NCBI GenBank assembly: GCA_040755755.1
Contig: JBFLZW010000042.1
Span: forward strand, 1-64,000
Direction: 5' to 3'
Origin: a bacterium
Lineage (GTDB): Bacteria; SZUA-182; DTGQ01
Length of the DNA stretch: 64,000 nt
Positions 54,501 to 62,362 of this stretch are shown one piece after another. A model generated the notes under the pieces. It had not been told where the DNA came from. It was given only the letters and a program-made list of their open reading frames with translations, and did no database searches. The number at the start of each line of letters is the position of its first letter. Within the stretch, counting starts at the first letter, position 1. A program made the position numbers and the translations under genes.

Positions 54501-55063
54501 GGACGATCGTTCATGCCAGGGTTTTGGATGCGGAGGGAAATCCTCTGGGAGGGCACCGGCTGAGCTTCGCCATTACTTCGGGAGAGGGCCGGATCGAGGA
54601 GATACAGCCCATCACCACCGGCTCCGGTGAAGCCCTGGCCAGATATTTTGCCGGTAAGCATGTCGGCACGGTGGAAATCACGGCGGTTGATACCGTCACC
54701 GGAATGAGCAGGAAGGTTTATATTATCCTGAAAAGTGATGCACCGGCCAAAATAGTGTTCGAGGGAACTCCGTTGTCAATTTACGCCGATGGGGCCAGCA
54801 CCTCAGACCTGACCATTCAGGTCGCGGATATGAATGACAATCCCAGCAGGGGTATCCCATTGGAAGTTGATATTATCCAGGGAAAGGGGAGATTGATCGC
54901 TCTGGATAAAGAACTGGTTACCGATTTCCAGGGCGAATGCCGGTTAAAATATCTGGCCGGAACCAAACCGGAAACTGTAACTATTCGGGCAAGGGCTCTA
55001 TCGGCAGTCCCTGACCCGCAAACCATGCAAAAAGCCAGGATTGCAGAAAAAGGGATGAATTGA
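51527..55063 (+). CDS. Secreted fibronectin III / invasin Ig-like protein
   Basis: This protein of about 1178 residues has a signal peptide (LLVTIISMVIVSGIVLADQG). Fibronectin III-like repeats follow (GVELSWTEP with GYNIFRS, SVRLSWEKS with GYNIYRS, VILHWEPV with GYSVYRR, VHLSWELP). A long middle region and three C-terminal Big_1/invasin-like Ig domains complete it, for example SRTIVHARVLDAEGNPLGGH and TSDLTIQVADMNDNPSRGIP. ATG 51527 follows AGGTGG by 7 bp; GTG 51440 is an alternative. It may be a surface scaffold. The following barrel gene starts at its stop, so the two are probably coupled. Confidence 0.8.
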   Translation: MSRNLLVTIISMVIVSGIVLADQGIGLAKIMVDYQKGGVELSWTEPTQRITEERLLSSEIAGYNIFRSLIGENDYRKINQELIRQTRYLDRHIEWGKCYSYALTTVDYRGLESPRSPIVQAVAPLAPPAKVEAFGQKRSVRLSWEKSNNPQIRGYNIYRSEISGQNYQVIASVLDTDDEYLDQKVEVGKNYYYLLSTVDLSWQESAFSPEVGATPLVISQEELSTLEKIDGFRADIDHEGESLAVILHWEPVTLENLAGYSVYRRLNTDMGKGPASYQRLNKELIRVTNFRDEEVVPQQSYFYLIAAVDKDNNEARFPREISITVAELAINSLTDDSSGRPLKGGKLLTITLTGTPGKKASASLEGLAQDIPLQETDQEGVYYGQYSIPEGISKANIALTGTIEDDRGEKIGFVSSGTVTIDNTPPAGILAATAELVSDAVHLSWELPDGSDDVVAVRVFRSLADNEGNDSFGKAEDCARKRPGEAVSGEISPRIRSFDDRSFRPHQGYYYYLITYDQAGNESWSQDCLAVITPVDSTPPKIHSVEELSAPGTKRLGDVIRIQMLGEPRAEGRFSIGPRIRQPFQEVSPGKYQGEYTVQAGDDLENEPVMAELTDASENRSTMTGNFKISIDTRTEAGKPPQIAVVEHNAFSVAGMDPLVAGDSFRISVQGDPGCTAYVDIGALVTRSGPEADVELSWEHDNSSSARGEGFVTSYRIYSQPEFSSSLIFLPGSQPSSARLVKELPPGATCCRIEDYHGGYLSVTARKNTGDEQIILTPKMHIPLTEVQPGLYEGTYKIQPGDRVREGKLTAYLVNRQGEVSLPHEAEDAVSIDTSVAVTVTPREKCLKADGKSKTEVRIEVSNARQVGVADREIVIELFTTDEYTGIAGVGRFDEDKYGYVDNSYQLVTDPGGMADIPYVSGLAAKTVIIRAKDVATGCVGLSYITSYIEGLINIQLIDPPARQRLRALQSGPSLTVWADNEWLTADGGHSRTIVHARVLDAEGNPLGGHRLSFAITSGEGRIEEIQPITTGSGEALARYFAGKHVGTVEITAVDTVTGMSRKVYIILKSDAPAKIVFEGTPLSIYADGASTSDLTIQVADMNDNPSRGIPLEVDIIQGKGRLIALDKELVTDFQGECRLKYLAGTKPETVTIRARALSAVPDPQTMQKARIAEKGMN

Positions 55064-55083
55064 GTTGCTTATCGGGGAGATGT

Positions 55084-56763
55084 GTGACTAGAAGAGGACA
55101 GGTATTACTCGCGGTACTCATCATCGTTTCACTTTCTTTCGCCAGTTCCGGCTATAGCCAGCAGATCAGGCTGGGGGCAGACTACCTTTTCGAGAAAGTG
55201 CAGGAACCCGATAACAAGGATGAATATAATTTTATTCAGACCTATGATCTCATTCTGGAAAAGCCCCTGCGTCCGCTGTATGATCTCAAGTTTAAACTTC
55301 AATTGCGATCCGAGTCGGCAGACCGGGATACCGCTGAGGCGGAAAATAAAAACCGGGGCTGGGAGAGTAAGTATCTGCCATCCTTTTCCCTCCATCTGGG
55401 AAACGATGTCATGGGGCTGGATTCAGGGTTCAGTAAAGACAGTATTCATGAGCAGGATATGGATTATGATCTGACCAGGAAACACGCGACTTTTGTCTGG
55501 AGCCCTTTTCGCCTGCCGAGGTTCACTGTCCAATACCAGAAAGAGGATAGAGATCTGAGTGACGAAGAAGGCAGTGGCATGCAAAAAGGAGTGACCCTCC
55601 GAGAAGATTATGAATTGGTTCTGGGAATCTTCACCCTGAGCCATAGTTACGCAGTGGAGAGAGAAAGGGTTATAGAAGAGGGTGACGATGCAGGCAGTCT
55701 GCACAAGGAAGATGACAGCGGGCCGGATTACCATAACTATGATCTCCATAACCGGGGCCAGATAGGGTATCAGTTCTCTGCTTTCGATTCCCGGCTGCAA
55801 CTGAATTCCAATTATGAATTGTCTCATCATGATAAAAAGGATGAGGAGGCAAACAACAGCTACCGCCTGCTGGAGCAGAAGGCGAATTTCCGCTTTACCG
55901 GCCTGCCGGGCAAGAATACAGCCCTGCACTATAACCTGGTTTTGGGAGAGACCCGGAAATGGTCGGAGCAGGACCGGGAAAGAACCCTGGGGAACAATTT
56001 GAGGATCGATGTTCTCCCCCATGAGCATCTGCGAAGCATGCTGGAGGTCAGCCATGATAACCGCTGGGAAGCGAAAGAGGATGAGCGCAACAGCGAATTG
56101 ACCTACGGGCTGCGGATCGAACCGGAAATTCCGGGTTTATTGCTGGACCCCAATGTACCCATGCCGCCTTTGAAGACATCGCTGCTTTTGAGCAGCTCCT
56201 TAACCAAGGATAACGGAAGACTTGAATACCGGACAAATTCGGCCCTGCTGAAAGGCTCAACGGAAGTTTATCGGGGAGTCGAGATCCGTACCGATTTTGA
56301 GGTGATCAATACGAAAGATTTTCAGGATCAGGATAAAAAATGGGAAGAAAATATTAAAATTGACACCAGCTTCGCCCTGAGGGAGGATCTTAAGTATTAT
56401 CTTCGGAACGAAAACAGGTGGATCCGTCAGGACCAGGGGGAGGAATTATCTTCTGTCCGCACCTTTGAAGGTGAAGTCTGGCATATGATTACCTACCGTC
56501 CGGCGGATCAGCTTTTTCTGACACTTGATAATAATATCGAATACGGCGATATTGATGAGAGATTGTACGGCTTGCGGATCGGATGGCTTCCCGTGCCCAA
56601 GGTGCGCCTCGAAGCACGGTATCAGACTGCCGAGACAGAAGAAGACGAGTACTTTTCGAGCGAGATGAATATCAATATGACTAAGACGTTAAAGTTCAGG
56701 ATTAAATATACCTATCCGTCAGACGATCAGGTAATCTCTTTCCGATTTACCCTGAAAACTTAA
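55084..56763 (+). CDS. Outer-membrane beta-barrel protein (porin-like)
   Basis: This protein of about 559 residues has a signal peptide (RRGQVLLAVLIIVSLSFASSGYSQ) and then alternating amphipathic strands rich in aromatics and charged turns through to a final strand, ISFRFTLKT. That pattern fits a large outer-membrane barrel of roughly 20 or more strands. The start is GTG 55084 behind GGGG, or TTG 55060 overlapping the previous stop. In porin-cytochrome conduits a barrel holds a multiheme cytochrome that crosses the outer membrane; the neighbouring cytochromes suggest that role here. Homology to MtrB/PioB-type barrels is not evident by eye. Confidence 0.72.
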   Translation: MTRRGQVLLAVLIIVSLSFASSGYSQQIRLGADYLFEKVQEPDNKDEYNFIQTYDLILEKPLRPLYDLKFKLQLRSESADRDTAEAENKNRGWESKYLPSFSLHLGNDVMGLDSGFSKDSIHEQDMDYDLTRKHATFVWSPFRLPRFTVQYQKEDRDLSDEEGSGMQKGVTLREDYELVLGIFTLSHSYAVERERVIEEGDDAGSLHKEDDSGPDYHNYDLHNRGQIGYQFSAFDSRLQLNSNYELSHHDKKDEEANNSYRLLEQKANFRFTGLPGKNTALHYNLVLGETRKWSEQDRERTLGNNLRIDVLPHEHLRSMLEVSHDNRWEAKEDERNSELTYGLRIEPEIPGLLLDPNVPMPPLKTSLLLSSSLTKDNGRLEYRTNSALLKGSTEVYRGVEIRTDFEVINTKDFQDQDKKWEENIKIDTSFALREDLKYYLRNENRWIRQDQGEELSSVRTFEGEVWHMITYRPADQLFLTLDNNIEYGDIDERLYGLRIGWLPVPKVRLEARYQTAETEEDEYFSSEMNINMTKTLKFRIKYTYPSDDQVISFRFTLKT

Positions 56764-56783
56764 TACTAAGGAGGGCATTGTCA

Positions 56784-57377
56784 GTGTCTGTGAGAAAATT
56801 ATCAAGAGGCGGATCGATTGCCATCAGTATTATGACGTTCGTTTTATGTATTACCGGATGTTCCGGGGTTAAATCAAAGGTTTACGTGAACCCGAACACG
56901 AATTTCGGCTTTATCAAGCGGGTTGCCGTACTTCCTTTCGAGAATCTTACTTCCGATCGTTTTGCAGACAAGAAGGTGCGGGATGTTTTCGTCACCTCAC
57001 TGCTGTCTACAGAATTGATTGATGTACCGGAACTGGGAGAGGTTCTCAAGGCACTGGAGTCTCAGGGTATTGCCTCCCCGGAGGCGGTAACCGGAGATGT
57101 AGCCAAGTCCCTCGGTCAGATACTGGGAGTTCAGGGACTGGTGCTGGGGACAGTCGAAGAATACTCGGTCAACCGGACCATGGCCGGATCCTTCCCCGAA
57201 ATCGCTGTTTCCCTGCGGATGATCGATGCCAAGACCGGAAATATTATCTGGTCTATCAGCCATACGGAAAAAGGAGGACGGCTCCTTCCCACGGTGTTCG
57301 GTATCGGCGAGGATACGTTAAGTGAAGTCACCGTCAAGGCTTCCAAGAGAATCGTGGACACTCTTGTATACGAATAA
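56784..57377 (+). CDS. CsgG-like outer-membrane lipoprotein, paralog 1
   Basis: This protein of about 197 residues has a lipoprotein signal (FVLCITGCSG) and the CsgG/GNA1162-like body: KRVAVLPFENLTSDRFADKK, VLGTVEEYSVNR, and VSLRMIDAKTGNIIWS. GTG 56784 lies 8 bp after AAGGAGGG; TTG 56778 is too close to the site. Members of this superfamily form or accompany outer-membrane secretion channels or act as envelope assembly factors. It is the first of three tandem paralogs. Confidence 0.75.
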   Translation: MSVRKLSRGGSIAISIMTFVLCITGCSGVKSKVYVNPNTNFGFIKRVAVLPFENLTSDRFADKKVRDVFVTSLLSTELIDVPELGEVLKALESQGIASPEAVTGDVAKSLGQILGVQGLVLGTVEEYSVNRTMAGSFPEIAVSLRMIDAKTGNIIWSISHTEKGGRLLPTVFGIGEDTLSEVTVKASKRIVDTLVYE

Positions 57378-57389
57378 CCGGAAACGACG

Positions 57390-57968
57390 ATGAGTAATAA
57401 AAAGCTCAAGCTCTACCTCTGCCTTCTGGTCATTCTGCTTGCCGGGGGAATCCTTGTGGGGAATGGGGGGCAGCTTGTGGCTGCAACCGGATCCGAAACA
57501 AAGGCTGCTCTTCCCGCTATAGCCGTTCTGCCGTTTGAGAACCTGAGCGGTCAGTTCGGCGCGAGCGAAGAGGTTATGGCAGGGCTGAAAGGCTTATTGC
57601 AGAAAGAGTTTTCCCTGGTTTCCGACAAGCAGGTCGAGGCAGTTCTTGCCGAATTGCAGGTAAGGCATACAGGATTTCTCACCACTGGCCAGATCATCGA
57701 AATCGGCAAGCGTCTGAAGGTTGAAACCCTTTTACTGGGAATGATCGATACCTATCGGCAGAGGCCTGTTCCCCAGGTATCATTTTTCTGCTCTCTGGTT
57801 TCAGCCAGAGGGAGCGCACCCATGCTGTGGTCACAGTATTTCTGCGCTGGCGGACAAGAGCAGATTTATCTGCTGCAAAGGAACCGGCCTGTCACATGGT
57901 CAGCATTAATACACCAGGCAGCCGAAGATTTCATCCGGTCTTTACCGAAAAATAGAGAAAGACAATAA
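57390..57968 (+). CDS. CsgG-like envelope protein, paralog 2
   Basis: This 192-residue protein has an N-terminal hydrophobic signal (KLYLCLLVILLAGGILVG) without an obvious lipobox Cys. The shared pattern PAIAVLPFENLSGQFGAS, LKVETLLLGMIDTYRQRP and VSARGSAPMLWSQ follows. It is divergent from its neighbours but built the same way. It begins 12 bp after paralog 1. Confidence 0.7.
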   Translation: MSNKKLKLYLCLLVILLAGGILVGNGGQLVAATGSETKAALPAIAVLPFENLSGQFGASEEVMAGLKGLLQKEFSLVSDKQVEAVLAELQVRHTGFLTTGQIIEIGKRLKVETLLLGMIDTYRQRPVPQVSFFCSLVSARGSAPMLWSQYFCAGGQEQIYLLQRNRPVTWSALIHQAAEDFIRSLPKNRERQ

Positions 57969-57970
57969 GA

Positions 57971-58603
57971 TTGCATCGCATAACAATAGCATTCAATATT
58001 AACAGCAGAGGAAAGGGAACATGGAGGATCGCCATTGTCCCCCTCCTGGTGATCCTCATTGGCATCGCTGGCTGCACGGCTTTTTCGCCCAAGCAAGCTG
58101 CCGTGGCTGTACGAAAAGAAAAATTACGGCGGATCAAACGGATTGCGGTATTGCCATTTAATAACCTGAGTGACCGGCTCGATGCCGAGGTTATGGTAAC
58201 CAATCTCCTGATCAGTGAAATTTCCCGCGACGGGAAATTATCGGCAGTCAAGTATGGGGATGTGCATGAATTTTTATTGCAGCAAAAGATACAATCTACC
58301 GAAACAGTAACCAGAGAGATATTGAAAGGTCTGGTGGAGAAGTTTTCCGTTGATGGTGTCATGCTGGGAACTATCACTGCCTACCGGGAATGGAACCCTG
58401 ACAGGAGCGGGGATCCGCCGATGGTGGAGATATCCGCCAGGCTGGTGGATTGTGAAACCGGAAAGACTCTCTGGTTCAGCAGGGGAAAGAGAACGGGGCA
58501 GGATGAAAGACTGATATTTGATATCGGTGAGACCAGGTTTTGCTCTCAGCTTGCTCAGAAGGTGGTGAAGGACTTTGTAAAGGCTTTTCGGGCCGGCAGT
58601 TGA
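57971..58603 (+). CDS. CsgG-like outer-membrane lipoprotein, paralog 3
   Basis: This 210-residue protein has a lipoprotein signal (LLVILIGIAGCTAF) and the conserved pattern RIKRIAVLPFNNLSDRLDAE, VDGVMLGTITAYREW and ISARLVDCETGKTLWFS. The start is TTG 57971, two bases after paralog 2. The three paralogs in a row suggest a hetero-oligomeric envelope complex serving the cytochrome locus; this is inference. Confidence 0.75.
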   Translation: MHRITIAFNINSRGKGTWRIAIVPLLVILIGIAGCTAFSPKQAAVAVRKEKLRRIKRIAVLPFNNLSDRLDAEVMVTNLLISEISRDGKLSAVKYGDVHEFLLQQKIQSTETVTREILKGLVEKFSVDGVMLGTITAYREWNPDRSGDPPMVEISARLVDCETGKTLWFSRGKRTGQDERLIFDIGETRFCSQLAQKVVKDFVKAFRAGS

Positions 58604-58652
58604 GAGGGCGGCAGTTTGGTGAGAAGAGAGAAAAACAGGTCGGGTCGCTGTC

Positions 58653-59462
58653 GTGCCAAGCTACTTCAAAAGGCTAATATTACCCATTATGATCATGGTA
58701 GGGGCCATTATGCTGCCCCGGGTGCAAATTGCCTCCTCGGATGCCACCTTTGCGGATAACCGCTGTCTGCCCTGTCATGAAAATGTTTTCGATCAATTAC
58801 CAGCAAAAAGTGTACATAAGCCCTTCGAGGAAAGAAAATGTTACCAGTGCCACCAGTCCCAGTTTCCGGGGCTGTTAGAGCACTCATTCACTTTTCCGGA
58901 GCTTGCTCCTGACCATACCTTTGCTTTTGCATTGAAAGGGTTTGGGGCGGAAAATGCACTTCAGGTATCTTCGCTCTATTCTTTTTCTCCCAGAGATATT
59001 GATATCAACGGTGCAGCATTGAGCTTTCCCGGCTCGGACGGCTTTCCCCGGATCAGTATTGTCAGAGATGTCCGACAGACTGACATTCTCAAGCTCAGTT
59101 GGACGACAACCGGGCCAAAGAGCTGCATCCTCGAATGGGGTGAGCTGCAAGGCTCAATGGGTCAGACCCAATCGGTTCATGTTGAAAAATTGCCCCTTGG
59201 GGTGGAGATTGGCATTACAGCCTGCTATCAGTGTCATCCGAAAAATAAGCTGGGCATATCCCATCCGGTGAATGTTGTGCCTTCTCCGAATATACGGGAA
59301 AAAATGAAAACCTCCGGTCTGCCAACCGGGAAAAATGGATTATTGCTGTGTGTCACCTGCCACTTCCCCCATGCGAGCGGCAAGGAATCCCTTGGGCGGA
59401 AAGCGGTCAGTGAGGAACTTTGCGTGGCCTGCCATTCAAAAGAGATTTATAATCCAGAATGA
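58653..59462 (+). CDS. Pentaheme c-type cytochrome
   Basis: This 269-residue protein has a signal peptide (ILPIMIMVGAIMLPRVQIASS) and five CXXCH motifs: CLPCH and CYQCH near the N-terminus, then, after a beta-rich insert of about 130 residues, CYQCH, CVTCH and CVACH. The two heme clusters flanking a non-heme domain are unusual. It may be the periplasmic partner that passes electrons to the barrel or to the giant cytochrome. Confidence 0.87.
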   Translation: MPSYFKRLILPIMIMVGAIMLPRVQIASSDATFADNRCLPCHENVFDQLPAKSVHKPFEERKCYQCHQSQFPGLLEHSFTFPELAPDHTFAFALKGFGAENALQVSSLYSFSPRDIDINGAALSFPGSDGFPRISIVRDVRQTDILKLSWTTTGPKSCILEWGELQGSMGQTQSVHVEKLPLGVEIGITACYQCHPKNKLGISHPVNVVPSPNIREKMKTSGLPTGKNGLLLCVTCHFPHASGKESLGRKAVSEELCVACHSKEIYNPE

Positions 59463-59511
59463 GGGCCTGACAGTTTCAAAGCGTGCACAGGAGAGTAAAT
59501 AGGAGAGTAAA

Positions 59512-60081
59512 ATGGAGCATGTCCATCACAAGAGAAAATGGCTTAATCCCGGAATAAAAAGGGAGATGCAGCTTCGGATTTTCATCAGGATTTTGCTCAT
59601 CGTGGTTATCTCCTCAGTAATCAGCGGAAGCATTTTTTACCTTTACAGCAACCGGACAATCGAGTCAACGTACCGGCAGTTTCATGTTCAATTGCATAAT
59701 ATGCGGCAGGTCCTGATCCCCTGGACACTGGTGGCTCTTGGCCTTGGCGGATTTGCGGCTTTTGCGGCCGCACTCTTTTACCCCCAGAAAATAGCCGGTC
59801 CCATTTACCGGCTGGAACGGAAAATTCAGAGTATTGGCCGGGGAAACCTGAACGGGGAGATTCGACTGCGGCCAGGCGACGAGCTGCATGATCTGGCCAG
59901 AGAGATTAACCAGATGGGGGTCAGCTTACGAGAGCGGCTGCTGTCGGCCAGGAAGGCATCTGATCGGCTTGAGACCATGATCCGGGAAGACCTTTCCCGT
60001 CATTGTTCGCACGAAGTGGTTGACAAATTACACCATGAGAGCGTCGAGTTAAGAAGAATATTTGATGAATTTACCCTGTAG
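59512..60081 (+). CDS. HAMP-domain membrane protein
   Basis: This 189-residue protein has two transmembrane helices (about 23-45 and 69-92) and a HAMP domain starting at KIAGPIYRLERKIQSIGRG. The C-terminal helix (about 145-189) has no kinase, cyclase or methyl-accepting output. Such bare HAMP proteins recur beside secreted cytochrome genes in some metal reducers; the role is unknown. It overlaps the reading frame of the parvulin gene only if that gene starts at 60062. Confidence 0.72.
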   Translation: MEHVHHKRKWLNPGIKREMQLRIFIRILLIVVISSVISGSIFYLYSNRTIESTYRQFHVQLHNMRQVLIPWTLVALGLGGFAAFAAALFYPQKIAGPIYRLERKIQSIGRGNLNGEIRLRPGDELHDLAREINQMGVSLRERLLSARKASDRLETMIREDLSRHCSHEVVDKLHHESVELRRIFDEFTL

Positions 60082-60088
60082 GACCGGT

Positions 60089-61450
60089 ATGTCTTTATCG
60101 AAATCATACCACCGGATCGATTTTTTCTTTCTTGCCGTGGTAGTGCTTTTTATTCCCGTCACCAGTAGTTGTATTTCCTCCCTGCGACCGAAAAGTAAGG
60201 TCATCGCACGTATCGATAATTTTCTCATCACCGGCGATGATCTCATGGAGGAACTGCGGCGGTTCCATCTCCGGATGATGCGCTCCGGGCAGGCCACTAA
60301 TCTTGATATTTCCGGTTTTCTCAATGAGCTGATCGACCGCAGGCTTATCATCCAGGAAGCGCAGCGAATGGGGCTTGACCGCGATCCCGGTTTCAGGAGG
60401 GCATTGGCTGACGAAAAGGAGCGCATCTGCCTTGAATTGCTCCGCAGGGAAAAGATCGAAAAGCCTGCCGGATCACTGACCCAGGAGGATATCGATTCAT
60501 ACTTCCAGGCCACTGGCCAGCCTTCACCCCGATTGTCCAACCTGAGCCGCATTGAAGCGCATAAGGTGAAGATGTGGAAGGAGGAAAAGCACAGTCAGGC
60601 TTATGTGCAGGAATTGAGGCAGCGGGCAAAAATCGAGATTTTCGAATCGAGGATGGCTGATCCGACAGCCCTGCGGAAGAGTTCGGATCCGGTTGCCCTC
60701 GTCAATGGAGAGGATATCCGTGGTCAGGACCTCTTCGAGGGAATAACGGCCAGGGATGACGCCGGGCCTTCGGCCACGGGGACCCGAAAGGAGCTTGACC
60801 GTCTGATCGGCTATTGGCTGCTGCGGCAGGAGGCCAACCGGCTGGGATATCCGGCCAGAAAAGAAGTAAAAGACCATATGCGGCGGTATGAGGAGGATCT
60901 TCTCTACCGGACCTTGTGTCAAAAAGTGATCGCCTCGAAGGTGCAGGTTGAGCGTGAAGAGATAGAACGCTACTACCAGGACAACCGCTCCAATTTTACG
61001 ACTGATACGATGGTTTCTCTTGACGAGATCAGGGTCAGGGATCCGAATTCAGCCCGGGAAATTCATCGTGAATTGCTCCAGGGAGCTGACTTTGCCTTTC
61101 TGGCCAGCCAGAGGGCCTCGGAGTTGCCGGGTGGCCAGCCCGACAGCGGAAAGTGGGTATCGGTTCAAAAGATGCGGCCAGAGTTAAAGCTCCTGGTATC
61201 GGACCTGAAAGAAGGGGAGATAAGCGCCCCCGTACGATTGGGCGAAGAGTATTCCATTTTCAGGGTAAAGGGGAAAAAGGGCGGAGAACAGATCCCCCTG
61301 GAAAAAGCCAGGGTATGGATCGAACAGGAGATAGGCGGGATGAAAGCCCGCTCGGTGACTCAGGAACTGGTCCAGCGCCTGCGGGCGGATTCCAAAGTCG
61401 TTATTGATGAGCGTAACCTGCGCGAATTGACCTCAGCATATCAACCTTGA
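60089..61450 (+). CDS. PpiC-type peptidyl-prolyl isomerase lipoprotein
   Basis: This protein of about 453 residues has a signal and likely lipobox ending in a Cys (VVLFIPVTSSCISS), SurA-like chaperone helices (about 40-310) and a parvulin domain (about 320-420: SLDEIRVRDPNSAREIHREL, LPGGQPDSGKWVS, LKEGEISAPVRLGEEYSIFRV). It would fold exported proteins in the periplasm. Start 60089 follows AGGA; 60062 lies inside the previous gene. Parvulins are recurrent neighbours of extracellular cytochromes, which need help to fold around many hemes. Confidence 0.82.
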   Translation: MSLSKSYHRIDFFFLAVVVLFIPVTSSCISSLRPKSKVIARIDNFLITGDDLMEELRRFHLRMMRSGQATNLDISGFLNELIDRRLIIQEAQRMGLDRDPGFRRALADEKERICLELLRREKIEKPAGSLTQEDIDSYFQATGQPSPRLSNLSRIEAHKVKMWKEEKHSQAYVQELRQRAKIEIFESRMADPTALRKSSDPVALVNGEDIRGQDLFEGITARDDAGPSATGTRKELDRLIGYWLLRQEANRLGYPARKEVKDHMRRYEEDLLYRTLCQKVIASKVQVEREEIERYYQDNRSNFTTDTMVSLDEIRVRDPNSAREIHRELLQGADFAFLASQRASELPGGQPDSGKWVSVQKMRPELKLLVSDLKEGEISAPVRLGEEYSIFRVKGKKGGEQIPLEKARVWIEQEIGGMKARSVTQELVQRLRADSKVVIDERNLRELTSAYQP

Positions 61451-61472
61451 CAACCTTCTTTAAAATCTGTTA

Positions 61473-61521
61473 ATCCTTATGGTAAGGATCAAATTATTAA
61501 ATAATCTCAAATTTGTTTGAG
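61473..61521. other. Two hairpins at the boundary before the accessory module
   Basis: ATCCTTA-TGG-TAAGGAT (61473-61489) and CTCAAA-TTTG-TTTGAG (61506-61521) are perfect small hairpins in the 117-bp gap after the parvulin gene. Neither has a long T-run, but the first is followed by AT-rich sequence and could terminate the cytochrome transcript. Base composition becomes AT-richer from about here. Confidence 0.4.
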
Positions 61522-61567
61522 CCCCACTGGTTAGGCAAGAAATCCGTACTTTGAGAGCGGTCAATCA

Positions 61568-62362
61568 ATGATTCTACGGTTAGATAATAGTAATTTTTTT
61601 ACTGAGCCGATGTTTCAGTTCTTAAAACAATGTTACAAATTTGTAAATCAAGAATGGCAGCATGCTGTTCGTGAACAATTGCCTGACCAAGGCTTTGAGT
61701 TACGCTTCCGTGAAAGTTGTGTGAAACATCTTTCAGATTGGAATATCTCTCAAGGGCACGAAATGTGCCTCGGATGCGGGCTTGACACTGCGTCTGGTGT
61801 ATTACATGAAGTTGATATTGTTGCACAGCATCCAGATTTAACAGCCATTCTTGAGATAAAAAACCGCCAGACCTTTCCGCCTGATAAAAACGATGTAATC
61901 ATCTTTTTTGCAAAGATTTTCGATTACTTGGCTCTTAATCCAACTCTTTTGTTAAAAGAAATATGTCCTGCATTTATGTCTAACACTCACTTTGAGGAGA
62001 GTGCATTAGCTGCCTGTTTAGGATTAGGAATTCATCCAATTGGACCTGATTTGCGGCCTCTGCCGATTCTTTTTGATAACGCAGGGAGGATGGAAGTCGA
62101 GCGGCAAAAAGGTACTGTATTGCCTTCGGATGTGCTTGACCAGTTTGAAGATTTTTGTGCTCAACTCAACCGCTTTTGCTCTATTCTCAGTGAGACGTGG
62201 TTGAGTAGTCGATGTGGTTACCAGTCAGAGGACCGGATTGTGCTCAGAGCTGCAGGATATCTGCATACACGAGAATTAAGTCAGGAATTTAGGCAGCTTA
62301 ATAATGATTGCTCACGATTGGTAGGTGAGTTTAAAAAGGCAAAACATGGGGCTGCTGTATGA
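61568..62362 (+). CDS. PD-(D/E)XK nuclease-like protein of an accessory module
   Basis: This 264-residue protein is one I do not recognise as a whole. The segment HEVDIVAQHPDLTAILEIKN fits a PD-(D/E)XK nuclease core (Asp in EVD, then E-I-K), and a short Cys pair, CLGCG, precedes it. The rest is alpha/beta and then helical. No signal peptide. It starts an AT-richer cluster and overlaps the next gene by 4 bp. A nuclease beside a P-loop ATPase suggests a defence or mobile-element function; this is inference. Confidence 0.6.
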   Translation: MILRLDNSNFFTEPMFQFLKQCYKFVNQEWQHAVREQLPDQGFELRFRESCVKHLSDWNISQGHEMCLGCGLDTASGVLHEVDIVAQHPDLTAILEIKNRQTFPPDKNDVIIFFAKIFDYLALNPTLLLKEICPAFMSNTHFEESALAACLGLGIHPIGPDLRPLPILFDNAGRMEVERQKGTVLPSDVLDQFEDFCAQLNRFCSILSETWLSSRCGYQSEDRIVLRAAGYLHTRELSQEFRQLNNDCSRLVGEFKKAKHGAAV

